Shown: positions 16,361 through 23,687 of the stretch, one piece after another
Position numbering within the stretch: position 1 is the first letter of the stretch
How the letters are laid out: each line of letters starts with the position of its first letter
Origin: Modestobacter sp. VKM Ac-2982
GTDB taxonomy: Bacteria > Actinomycetota > Actinomycetes > Mycobacteriales > Geodermatophilaceae
Length of the DNA: 64,000 nucleotides
NCBI RefSeq assembly: GCF_026967935.1
Contig: NZ_JAPVBL010000001.1
Span: forward strand, 1-64,000
Direction: 5' to 3'
Translations under genes and position numbers: made by a program
Notes under the pieces: generated by a model
Database searches by the model: none
What the model was told of the DNA's origin: nothing
The model's input: the letters and a program-made list of their open reading frames with translations, nothing else

Positions 16361-17010
16361 ACCTCGACGGCAGTGCGGTCCTCTCGGCGGCACCGGAGCA
16401 GGTCTGGGCGGTGATCACCGACCCGGCGGTGCTGGCGCGGACGATCCCGGGCTGCGAGTCGCTCAAGCAGGTCGGCGAGGACAGCTACACGATGGTCGTC
16501 TCGGCGGGCGTGGGCGCGATCCGCGGCAAGTACGCGGGCGAGGTACGACTGTCGGACCTGACCTTCCCGTCCTCCTACGTCATGCACGCATCCGGCTCCG
16601 GTGGGCCGGGTTCCGTGCGGGCCACCGTGCAGATCAAGCTCGTTCCCTCCGGTGACGGCACGGAGCTGACGTACTCGGCGGACGCCGTGGTCGGTGGCGC
16701 GGTCGCGGGTGTGGGGCAGCGGATGATCACCGGCGTGGCGAAGAAGATGGCCGGGCAGTTCTTCGCCGCGATCGACAAGGAGCTGGTGGAGCCGAACGTG
16801 GTGGCCGAGGTCATCCCGATCGCCGCGGACGTTCCCGCGGGAACGCCTGCCGACGCCGCTCCGGCTCCGGTCAGCTACGCCACGGCCCCGGCTGCTGCGG
16901 GGGGCTGGGTACCGGCCGAGGCGAAGCCCCTGTTGGTCGGCGCCGCCGGCGGTGGCCTGCTCACCCTGCTCGGGGTCTGGATCGGCTACCTCCTCGGCCG
17001 CCGCGGCTGA
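16357..17010 (+). CDS. coxG: CoxG-like SRPBCC protein with C-terminal membrane anchor
   Basis: A 217-residue protein whose first 150 residues form a CoxG/SRPBCC domain (LSAAPEQVWAVITDPAVLARTIPGCESL; later AVVGGAVAGVGQRM). A Pro/Ala linker leads to a single transmembrane segment ending GYLLGRRG. In Oligotropha CoxG helps anchor CO dehydrogenase to the membrane, so here it may recruit the Mo hydroxylase there. It overlaps the large-subunit stop as GTGA. Its 3' end overlaps that of the convergent MocR gene by 25 bp. No Mo-insertion genes (coxD/E/F) follow. Confidence 0.82.
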   Translation: MNLDGSAVLSAAPEQVWAVITDPAVLARTIPGCESLKQVGEDSYTMVVSAGVGAIRGKYAGEVRLSDLTFPSSYVMHASGSGGPGSVRATVQIKLVPSGDGTELTYSADAVVGGAVAGVGQRMITGVAKKMAGQFFAAIDKELVEPNVVAEVIPIAADVPAGTPADAAPAPVSYATAPAAAGGWVPAEAKPLLVGAAGGGLLTLLGVWIGYLLGRRG

Positions 17011-18413
17011 GCGTCGGCCAGCCGCTCGATCGCGGTGCGGAGGCGGTCGGGGGCGTTGGCGGCGTAGCCGAGGACGAGGCCGGGGTCGCCGGGGGTCATG
17101 CGGTGCCAGGACAGCGGGTGGACGACGACCCCGGCGTCCCGGGCGGAAGCAGCCAGCTCGACGTCGTCGGCGTCCGAGCCGGGGAGCGTGATGAGCACGT
17201 GCAGCCCGGCCGCCACCCCGGAGACGACCGCCCCCGGCAGATGCTGGGCCAGCGCGGTCACCAGGGCGTCCCGCCGCGCCCGCTGCCGCCCGCGCACCAG
17301 CCGCAGGTGCCGGTCGTGCTGCCCTGACCGCAGCAGCTCCGCCAGCACCAGCTGCGGCAGCGCCGGGCTGCCCAGGTCACTGGCGTGCTTGGCCGCCACC
17401 AGGTCGGCGTCCAGGGACGACGGCGCGACCAGCCAGCCCAGCCGCATCCCCGGCGCCAGCGTCTTCGAGGTGCTGCCGGTGTGCGCCACGTGCTCCGGCG
17501 CCGACGGCTGCAACGCCGGCACCGGCGCCCGGTCGTACCGGTGCTCGGCGTCGTAGTCGTCCTCGATCACCAGGCCGCCGCCGTCCCGTGCCCAGCCGAG
17601 CAGCTCGCGGCGCCGCGCCGGGGACAGCACCACCCCGGTCGGGAACTGGTGCGCCGGCGTGACCATCACCGCCGGCACGTCGGGCATCCCCGCGAGGACC
17701 AGCCCGTCGGCGTCCACCGGCACCCCGACCGGCCGCAGCCCCCAGTGGGCGAACTCCTCCCGAGCGCCCCGCGACCCCGGGTCCTCCACGCCGATCGTGT
17801 CCGCGCCCCGCGACCGCAACGTCTGAGCCAGCAGCGCCAGCGCCTGGGCCACCCCGGACACCACCAGCAGCTGCTCCGGCGCGACACGCAACCCGCGGGT
17901 GCGCCCGAGCCAGCCGGCGAGCTCCGACCGCAGCCGGGCGCTCCCCCGCGGGTCGCCGTAGCCCAGGTCCGCTGCCGACGCCTCCCGCAGCACCGCCCGC
18001 TCTGCCCGCAGCCAGGCCGCCCGCGGGAACGCCGCCAGGTCGGGCACGCCCGGTGACAGGTCGATCTCGCCCTCGGCCGCCGGCCGGTTCGTCGGCAATG
18101 GCAGCCGCACCGGCCCGGCCGGCGTCGCGACCGCAGGGCGCCTGGGTGAAGCGACCGACCGCGGCAGGACGACGGTCCCCGACCCGGTGCGGGCCGCCAC
18201 CAGTCCTTCGTCCACCAGCCGCTGGTACACCTCGACCACCACCCCGCGGGCGATGCCCAGGTCACCGGCGAGCGTCCGGGTGGCCGGCAGCCGGTCCCCC
18301 GCCGCCAGCCGGCCGTCCAGCACCGCGGCCCGCACGGCCGCGGTCAGCCAGTCGGTGAGCCCGCGCGCCGGCGCAGCCGCCGGGTCGAGCTGGAGGAAGT
18401 CGGCTCCGCGCAT
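16986..18413 (-). CDS. MocR/PdxR-type regulator (GntR DNA-binding domain fused to aminotransferase)
   Basis: A 475-residue protein with a winged-helix GntR domain (about 15-85; LAGDLGIARGVVVEVYQRLVDEGLV) joined to a fold-type I aminotransferase domain. The PLP lysine is in STSKTLAPGMRLGW (about 330), and VIEDDYDAEHRY carries the cofactor-contacting Asp and Tyr. MocR proteins sense PLP or amino compounds and control nearby genes. It is divergent from an EamA transporter across 57 bp holding a TGGTCCAC / GTGGACC repeat, the likely operator. Confidence 0.88.
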   Translation of the reverse strand: MRGADFLQLDPAAAPARGLTDWLTAAVRAAVLDGRLAAGDRLPATRTLAGDLGIARGVVVEVYQRLVDEGLVAARTGSGTVVLPRSVASPRRPAVATPAGPVRLPLPTNRPAAEGEIDLSPGVPDLAAFPRAAWLRAERAVLREASAADLGYGDPRGSARLRSELAGWLGRTRGLRVAPEQLLVVSGVAQALALLAQTLRSRGADTIGVEDPGSRGAREEFAHWGLRPVGVPVDADGLVLAGMPDVPAVMVTPAHQFPTGVVLSPARRRELLGWARDGGGLVIEDDYDAEHRYDRAPVPALQPSAPEHVAHTGSTSKTLAPGMRLGWLVAPSSLDADLVAAKHASDLGSPALPQLVLAELLRSGQHDRHLRLVRGRQRARRDALVTALAQHLPGAVVSGVAAGLHVLITLPGSDADDVELAASARDAGVVVHPLSWHRMTPGDPGLVLGYAANAPDRLRTAIERLADAQPRRPRR

Positions 18414-18456
18414 TGGTCCACTCCCGGTGACGGCGATTGGCCCTCCACGGTGGACC
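18414..18456. promoter_or_regulatory. Operator-like repeats between MocR and EamA genes
   Basis: TGGTCCAC (18414-18421) and GTGGACC (18450-18456) are inverted copies 36 bp apart; the second lies within the imperfect palindrome CCACGGTGGACCGTGG. MocR regulators often bind two spaced repeats in the divergent region. Confidence 0.45.
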
Positions 18457-18470
18457 GTGGCGTCAGCAGC

Positions 18471-19373
18471 ATGGCAGCCATGACGACCAGCGTGGCAGCG
18501 CCCCAGCAGCAGTCGGCCACGTCCGCCGTCCTCACCGGGACGACGGCGATGGGCTTCGTCGGCGGCAGCGTGGCGGTCTCCGCCGTCCTCTCCGACGCGC
18601 CGCTGTTCACCGCCCAGTCGCTCCGGTACGCCGCCGCCTGCCTGGTCCTGCTCGGCTTCGCCCGGCTGGCCGGGCGGTCGGTGCACCGGCCACGCGGCGC
18701 GGAGTGGGCGTGGTTGCTGGGCGTCGTCGGCGCCGGGATGGTGCTGTCCAACGTCGCGCTGGTGCGCGGGTCCGAGCACGCCGAACCGGCCGTGCTGGGG
18801 GTGGCCGTCGCCAGCGTGCCGATCGCGCTCGCCCTGGCCGGGCCGCTGATGGCCGGACGCCGACCGGAGGCCCGGGTGCTGCTGGCGGCCGCGGTCGTCA
18901 CCGTCGGCGCCGGCCTGGTGCAGGGGGTGGGCCACAGCGATGCCGCCGGGCTGGCCTGGGCGGTCGTCGTCCTGGCCTGCGAGGCCGGGTTCACGCTGCT
19001 CGCCGTGCCGCTGCTGACCCGGCACGGCGCGTGGGGCGTCTCGGTGCACACCACCTGGGTCGCGGCCGTGGTCTTCGGCGTCCTCGGGCTGGCCGCTGAG
19101 GGGCCGGCGGCGGTCGCGCAGCTGACCGGCGGTGAGCTCGCCGCGGTCGGCTACCTGGCCGTCGGGACGACCGCGGTCGCCTTCGTCCTCTGGTACTCCG
19201 CCGTCGGCCGGCTGGGCACCGCGCGGGCCGGCCTGCTCACCGGCGTCGCCCCGGTTGCCGCCGCCGGGGCCGGCGTCGCGATGGGCGGGACCGTGCCCGG
19301 GCCCCTGGTGTGGCTGGGCATCGCGGTGGTCGGCGCCGGGCTGACGGTGGGCCTCACCTCCCGGGCACGCTGA
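18471..19373 (+). CDS. EamA/DMT-family membrane transporter
   Basis: A 300-residue integral membrane protein with about ten hydrophobic helices arranged as two EamA repeats (for instance YLAVGTTAVAFVLWYSAVGRLG near 230-250). The family exports amino acids, purines and similar metabolites. Two in-frame ATGs (18471, 18480) precede the first helix and neither has a clear ribosome site. Pairing with a divergent MocR regulator suggests an effector-induced efflux of an amino compound. Confidence 0.8.
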   Translation: MAAMTTSVAAPQQQSATSAVLTGTTAMGFVGGSVAVSAVLSDAPLFTAQSLRYAAACLVLLGFARLAGRSVHRPRGAEWAWLLGVVGAGMVLSNVALVRGSEHAEPAVLGVAVASVPIALALAGPLMAGRRPEARVLLAAAVVTVGAGLVQGVGHSDAAGLAWAVVVLACEAGFTLLAVPLLTRHGAWGVSVHTTWVAAVVFGVLGLAAEGPAAVAQLTGGELAAVGYLAVGTTAVAFVLWYSAVGRLGTARAGLLTGVAPVAAAGAGVAMGGTVPGPLVWLGIAVVGAGLTVGLTSRAR

Positions 19374-19495
19374 CCGCGCGGCGTGAGGGGCAGCTCGACA
19401 GGCGAGGCCCATGGAGACCACAGGGTGCGCACAGCTGCTCGGCCGACGCTGACGGCATCGGTCGGATGGCCTGACCGGAGTCGGAGGAGACCATC

Positions 19496-20074
19496 GTGCG
19501 CACGAAGCTGATCACCCTCACCACCGCCGGGCTGCTCGCCGTGGGTGGCGCCGCCGTCGCCGTCCCTGCCCTGGCCGACACGGACTCCACCGACCCCGCC
19601 GCCGCGGGCTCCTCACGGGTCGACCGGATCACCGAGGCGCTGGCCGGGCTGGTCTCGGAGGGCTCCCTCACCCAGGAGCAGGTCGACGAGGTGGCCGCCA
19701 CCCTCGGCGCAGCCGACGTCGGTGGTGGGCACGGCGGATGGCACGGCGGCCCCGGCGGCGGTCATGGCCTGGAGACGGCGGCGACGGCCCTGGGCATGGC
19801 GGAGGAGGACCTGCGCACGGCCCTTGAGGCCGACGGCGCCACGCTCGCCTCGGTGGCCGAGGAACGGGGCGTGGACGTGGAGACCCTGGTCGACGCCCTG
19901 GTCGGGGCCGCGCAGGAGCGCGTCACCGAGGCCGTCACCGACGGCGACCTGACCCAGGAACAGGCGGACGAGCGCCTGGCCGACGTGGAGGCGTGGATCA
20001 CCGAGCGGGTGGACAGCAGCTGGGGCGACCGGTGGCAACGTTGGACCGACAGCGAGGACGACGCCACGGACTGA
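19496..20074 (+). CDS. Secreted small protein with Gly/His-rich centre
   Basis: A 192-residue exported protein. It has a signal peptide ending near ALA-DTDS (about 30), then two similar helical units, each with a TQEQ motif (EGSLTQEQVDEVAATLG near 58; DGDLTQEQADERLADV near 150). Between them lies a Gly/His/Trp-rich stretch GGGHGGWHGGPGGGHG (about 77-92). The His-Gly cluster could bind divalent metal. The GTG start has a GGAGGA ribosome site. Function unknown; similar two-helix secreted proteins are common in actinobacteria. Confidence 0.7.
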   Translation: MRTKLITLTTAGLLAVGGAAVAVPALADTDSTDPAAAGSSRVDRITEALAGLVSEGSLTQEQVDEVAATLGAADVGGGHGGWHGGPGGGHGLETAATALGMAEEDLRTALEADGATLASVAEERGVDVETLVDALVGAAQERVTEAVTDGDLTQEQADERLADVEAWITERVDSSWGDRWQRWTDSEDDATD

Positions 20075-20099
20075 TCCCGCTGGCGGCGGTGCTCGACGG

Positions 20100-20819
20100 T
20101 CAGAGCTTCGCGACCATCCGCCCGAGGGTCCGGGGCGCGATGCGCAGCATCGTCGGCATCAGCTTCGTCTGGCCCGGCAGCGCCATCGGCCGCCGCTGCC
20201 GGAGTGCGCGCAGCGTCACCGCGGCGACCTCGTCAGGCGACAGCTTCGGCCCAGTGTGGGCGGCGTTCATCGCTGTGTCGGTGGTCGGCGGGAGCACCTC
20301 CAGCACGTGGGTGCCCTGAGGGGTGAGCTGGCGACGTAGCCCGTCGGCGAAGCCGTGCAGTCCGGCCTTGACGGCGCCGTAGGTGGGGGCGCGGGTGGGC
20401 GAGACCAGGGCGAAGCCGGACGTGACGAACACGATCGCGTCCAGGGACGGCCAGCGCCGCAGCACCTCGCCGGTCAGGTGGATCGGTGCTGTGAGGTTCA
20501 GGGCGATCTCCGGATCGAGCGCCGCCGTGGCGTCGTCGTCCGCGGCGAAGTCCCGCTCGACGAACGTGCCGGCGTTGTTGACCAGCACGTCCAGCCGGCC
20601 GAACCGTTCGGCGACCGCGTCCAGCATGGCGGCTCTTGCCTCCGGCACGGTCACGTCGGCCTGGACGGCCAGCGCCTCCGGGTGGGCCCGGCTGAAGCTG
20701 TCGAGCGCCGCCCGCGTTCGGCCGCACACGGCCACGGACGCTCCGTCGCCCAGGAAGGCCTCGGCCAGCCCCAGCCCGATGCCCGACGTCCCGCCGGTGA
20801 TGAGCACGACCTTCTGCAC
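20100..20819 (-). CDS. Short-chain dehydrogenase/reductase
   Basis: A 239-residue classical SDR. The NAD(P) motif is TGGTSGIGLGLAEAF (about 8-22), the structural motif is NNAG (about 86), and the catalytic set has Ser in VTSGFAL and YGAVK (Tyr about 151, Lys about 155). The VCGRT after strand 2 favours NADP. The substrate is unknown. The GTG at 20819 has a GGAGG site. Divergent from a TetR regulator, with CTTCGGTA/TACCGAAG repeats in the 90-bp gap. Confidence 0.85.
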   Translation of the reverse strand: MQKVVLITGGTSGIGLGLAEAFLGDGASVAVCGRTRAALDSFSRAHPEALAVQADVTVPEARAAMLDAVAERFGRLDVLVNNAGTFVERDFAADDDATAALDPEIALNLTAPIHLTGEVLRRWPSLDAIVFVTSGFALVSPTRAPTYGAVKAGLHGFADGLRRQLTPQGTHVLEVLPPTTDTAMNAAHTGPKLSPDEVAAVTLRALRQRRPMALPGQTKLMPTMLRIAPRTLGRMVAKL

Positions 20820-20834
20820 AGCTGCCTCCAGAGA

Positions 20835-20903
20835 CTTCGGTATCGACCGGTACCAAATGAGACCGTAGCACTTCTGAACCGCTCGGTACCGAAGACGTAG
20901 GCT
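20835..20903. promoter_or_regulatory. TetR operator repeats and leaderless TetR promoter
   Basis: Inverted copies CTTCGGTA (20835-20842) and TACCGAAG (20887-20894) flank further CGGTACC-like copies (20848-20854, 20884-20891). A plus-strand -10 TAGGCT (20898-20903) lies 7 nt before the TetR GTG at 20910. The repeats probably bind the TetR protein and control both genes. Confidence 0.5.
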
Positions 20904-20909
20904 GGAGGG

Positions 20910-21524
20910 GTGGAGGACGAGCGGACGGCACCGATCGGCAGACCGCGCGGGTTCGACGTCGACGAGGCCCTCGACCGGGCGGTGCGGGTCTTCTGGGCGC
21001 AGGGCTACGAGGGCGCCAGCCTCGACGACCTGACCCGCGCGATGGGCATCAACCGCACGAGCATGTACCGGGCCTTCGGCAACAAGGAGCAGCTGTTCCG
21101 CAAGGCGCTGACCCGGTACGCCGAGGGCCCGGCGTCCTACGTCGCCCGAGCACTCGGGGAACCGACCGCCCACGAGGTGGCCACCACGTTCCTCGGCGGC
21201 GCGGTCGAGGCCAGCACCCTCCCGGACTGCCCTGCCGGGTGCCTGAGCGTCCAGGGGTCCCTGGCGGCCGGCGAGTCCGGCCGCCCGGCCCGGGACACGC
21301 TCACCGCCTGGCGGGAGGAGGGCACCACCCACCTGCGGGCCCGCTTCCGGCGGGCCGTCGAGGACGGCGACCTGCCGGCCGGCGTCGATCCCGGGCTGCT
21401 CGCCCGGTACCTGATGACCGTGGCCAACGGGATCGCCGTCCAGGCCGCAGGCGGCACCAGCCGTGCCGAGCTCCAGCTGGTGGCCGGCGTGGCCCTGCAG
21501 AACTGGCCCCCCACCGGCCCCTGA
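20910..21524 (+). CDS. TetR-family regulator
   Basis: A 204-residue repressor with an N-terminal helix-turn-helix (GASLDDLTRAMGINRTSMYRAFGNKEQLF, about 33-61) and a C-terminal ligand domain containing CPAGCLSVQGSL, a pattern seen in regulators of short-chain dehydrogenases. GTG start, probably leaderless. It likely represses itself and the divergent SDR. The ligand is unknown. Confidence 0.85.
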   Translation: MEDERTAPIGRPRGFDVDEALDRAVRVFWAQGYEGASLDDLTRAMGINRTSMYRAFGNKEQLFRKALTRYAEGPASYVARALGEPTAHEVATTFLGGAVEASTLPDCPAGCLSVQGSLAAGESGRPARDTLTAWREEGTTHLRARFRRAVEDGDLPAGVDPGLLARYLMTVANGIAVQAAGGTSRAELQLVAGVALQNWPPTGP

Positions 21525-21531
21525 CCGGAGA

Positions 21532-22413
21532 TCACGGCGCCGCAGCTCCGGCGAGCCGTCGGCCGAGGAAGTCCCGGATCAGCTCGGCGACCTGGTCACC
21601 GGCACTCTCGAGCAGGAAGTGCCCGCCGTCCAGCAGGTGGACCTCGGCGTCGACAGCGTCGTGAGCGAAGCTGCGCGCACCCTCCGGGCCGAAGATCTCG
21701 TCGTTCTCACCCCAGACGGCGAGCACCGGCACGCGACTGTCGCGCAGGTACTGGTGCAGCGCCGGGTACAGCGGTGGGTTCGTGCTGTAGTCGCTGAACA
21801 GCGCCAGCTGGGCGAGGTCGTTGCCGGGGCGCGAGACCAGCGCATGGTCGTGGTGCCAGGTGTCCGGGCTGACCACGGTCTCGTCCGCGACCCCGTGCAG
21901 GTACTGCCAGCGGATCGCGTCGAGGCTCAGCGCGCCCCGGATCGCCGCCTCGGTGTCGACGTTCGGGTTCTGCGCGTAGTCCCAGACCGGCGCCCAGAAG
22001 TCCTCGACGAAGCCGGCGTCGTAGCCATTGCCGTTCTGCGTGACGATCGCGGTGATCGCCTCCGGGTCGCGCAGCGCCAGCCGCCAGCCGACCGGGGCGC
22101 CGTAGTCCTGGACGTAGGCCGCGTACCGCGTCACGCCCAGCTCGCGCAGCAGGCCGGCCGTCAGGTCGGTCAGTGCGTCGAAGGTGTAGTCGAAATCCGA
22201 CACCGGCGGCGCGTCGGACAGCCCGAAGCCGAGCATGTCCGGGGCGAGCACCCGGTACCGGTCGGCCAGCTGCGGGATCAGCTCGCGGAACATGAACGAG
22301 CTGGTCGGGTACCCGTGCAGCAGGACCACGACAGGGGCGTCGGCCGGTCCGGCCTCCCGGTAGAACAGCTGCCGGCCGTCGACGGTGGCGAAGCGGTGGT
22401 GGACGTGTGCCAT
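21532..22413 (-). CDS. Alpha/beta hydrolase (epoxide hydrolase / haloalkane dehalogenase-like)
   Basis: A 293-residue alpha/beta hydrolase. The oxyanion motif is LLHGYPTSS (about 31-39). The nucleophile elbow VQDYGAPVG (about 105) carries Asp, as in epoxide hydrolases and haloalkane dehalogenases, instead of Ser. The other catalytic residues are likely Asp in WGENDEIFG and His in LDGGHFLLE. The lid Trp/Tyr pattern does not let me choose between the two activities. It is divergent from a CGNR regulator with a shared inverted repeat. Confidence 0.78.
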   Translation of the reverse strand: MAHVHHRFATVDGRQLFYREAGPADAPVVVLLHGYPTSSFMFRELIPQLADRYRVLAPDMLGFGLSDAPPVSDFDYTFDALTDLTAGLLRELGVTRYAAYVQDYGAPVGWRLALRDPEAITAIVTQNGNGYDAGFVEDFWAPVWDYAQNPNVDTEAAIRGALSLDAIRWQYLHGVADETVVSPDTWHHDHALVSRPGNDLAQLALFSDYSTNPPLYPALHQYLRDSRVPVLAVWGENDEIFGPEGARSFAHDAVDAEVHLLDGGHFLLESAGDQVAELIRDFLGRRLAGAAAP

Positions 22414-22442
22414 GGTGACTAACCCTTCTAAGTTCGATTGGT

Positions 22443-22474
22443 GGTTACAGACGCTGGCACGGCAGCGTGTAACC
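22443..22474. promoter_or_regulatory. Inverted repeat between hydrolase and CGNR gene
   Basis: GGTTACA (22443-22449) and TGTAACC (22468-22474), with inner CGCTG/CAGCG arms offset by two bases, form a 32-bp dyad in the 85-bp divergent gap. It is a likely operator for the CGNR protein. Confidence 0.55.
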
Positions 22475-22498
22475 TGTCAAACAAACCGAGGAGGTTAG

Positions 22499-23038
22499 AT
22501 GCAGCTGGTCGACGACTCACCCGCCGACGAGGCGTTCCTGCTCGAGCTGCTGAACACGACGCCGATCGTCGACCGCGCTCAGCGGGACACGCTCGACGGC
22601 GAACCCGGCAGAGCCTGGCTGCGGGAACGGGGCGGCGATGGATCGGCCGCCGAACAGGGCGCGACCCGCGCCGCCCGCGACGCACTCCAAGCGATCACTC
22701 GCGGGGACGAGGGTGCACAGTCGCTGGCACCACTGCTGTCCGACGTGCGCCTGGCGCCCTTAATCGAGGACGAGGGCATCAGCTGGAGCCTCACCGACGT
22801 GCCGCCGGCCCGCGCCCTGGCCGTCCGGGCACTGCTGGCCTGGGATGCCGTGCGTCGCACCGGCCCCGGGCGGCTGCGACCCTGCGCCAACGACGAGTGC
22901 GCGCTGTTCCTCATCGACCACAGCAAGCCCAACCGGGCTCGCTGGTGCTCGATGGCCACGTGCGGCAACCGGATGAAGGCCCGCCGACACCACGAGCGCA
23001 CCCGCGCCGAGGCATCCGCCGCCGAGTCCGGAGGCTGA
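22499..23038 (+). CDS. CGNR zinc-finger transcription regulator
   Basis: A 179-residue protein with an N-terminal ABATE-like ligand domain and a C-terminal CGNR zinc finger (CANDECALFLID, then WCSMATCGNRMKARRH; four cysteines about 132, 137, 154, 159). The family regulates adjacent catabolic or stress genes. A GAGGAGG ribosome site (22488-22494) fixes the ATG. Probably controls the divergent hydrolase through the dyad at 22443-22474. Confidence 0.85.
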   Translation: MQLVDDSPADEAFLLELLNTTPIVDRAQRDTLDGEPGRAWLRERGGDGSAAEQGATRAARDALQAITRGDEGAQSLAPLLSDVRLAPLIEDEGISWSLTDVPPARALAVRALLAWDAVRRTGPGRLRPCANDECALFLIDHSKPNRARWCSMATCGNRMKARRHHERTRAEASAAESGG

Positions 23039-23050
23039 CGGCCGAGCTGG

Positions 23051-23602
23051 TCAGCGCCGCGAGCCGGTGACCCGCAGGCCATCGAGCGCGGCGACCAGGA
23101 TCGGCCGCGAGTAGTCGGGGTCGCCGTGGATCGCGCTGACCGCGATCACCATGTCGAGCACCTGCTCCAGCGTCAGGTCGCCGCGGACCTCGCCGGCCTC
23201 CTGCGCCGCGGCGAGCAACGGCCGGCCGGCGGCCATCACCCGCTCCCGACTCCGGTCCAGCACCGGGCCGGGGCCCTCGGCCTGCGCCAGCAGCTCGGCG
23301 GCGATCTCGTGCTTGCTGGCGAAGAAGCCCACGAAGTGGTCGACCCAGGAGAGGAACCGGTCGCTGGGCGACCCGTCGACCGAGGCAGCGGCCGCACAGA
23401 CGGCGTCCACCTGGTCGGTGTAGAGCGCCTCCAGCAGGTCCCGCCGTCCGGGGAAGTTGCGGTACAGCGTGGCCATCCCGACGCCGGCGCGGCGGGCGAC
23501 CTCGGCCATCGACAGCGGAGCGCCCGGCTCGGCGAACCCCGCCCGCGCTGCGGCGAGGATCCGCTCCCGGTTCCGCTCGGCGTCGGCACGTCTGACCGGC
23601 AT
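23051..23602 (-). CDS. TetR-family regulator
   Basis: A 183-residue repressor. The helix-turn-helix lies about 30-55 (MAEVARRAGVGMATLYRNFPGRRDLL), followed by a helical effector domain typical of the TetR_C_33/SbtR-like group. It is divergent from an aldo-keto reductase; the 85-bp gap has two copies of GGA(C/T)A-N3-TGTCC, its likely operators. Ligand unknown. Confidence 0.87.
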   Translation of the reverse strand: MPVRRADAERNRERILAAARAGFAEPGAPLSMAEVARRAGVGMATLYRNFPGRRDLLEALYTDQVDAVCAAAASVDGSPSDRFLSWVDHFVGFFASKHEIAAELLAQAEGPGPVLDRSRERVMAAGRPLLAAAQEAGEVRGDLTLEQVLDMVIAVSAIHGDPDYSRPILVAALDGLRVTGSRR

Positions 23603-23614
23603 GGCTTCCTAACT

Positions 23615-23652
23615 GGATAGGGTGTCCGCTACGGTGAACGGACAGGCTGTCC
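23615..23652. promoter_or_regulatory. Twin TetR operators
   Basis: GGATAGGGTGTCC (23615-23627) and GGACAGGCTGTCC (23640-23652) are two copies of one 13-bp palindrome, centres 25 bp apart, between the TetR and aldo-keto reductase genes. Confidence 0.65.
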
Positions 23653-23687
23653 ACTTCGGGCAGATCGTAACCAGCGAGGAGCACCCC

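Noticed and set aside
13844..16393. 849-codon minus-strand frame opposite the Mo hydroxylase large subunit
   Set aside because: It is the antisense shadow of a well-conserved gene and its product is low-complexity Arg/Gly/His-rich.
12500..17010. Annotation of the operon as aerobic CO dehydrogenase
   Set aside because: The large subunit has PYRGAGR where form I CO dehydrogenase has AYxCSFR, and the coxDEF genes are missing.
4565..17010. Horizontal transfer or a mobile island around the heterocycle genes
   Set aside because: No integrase, transposase, tRNA or flanking repeats, and base and codon use look like the surroundings.
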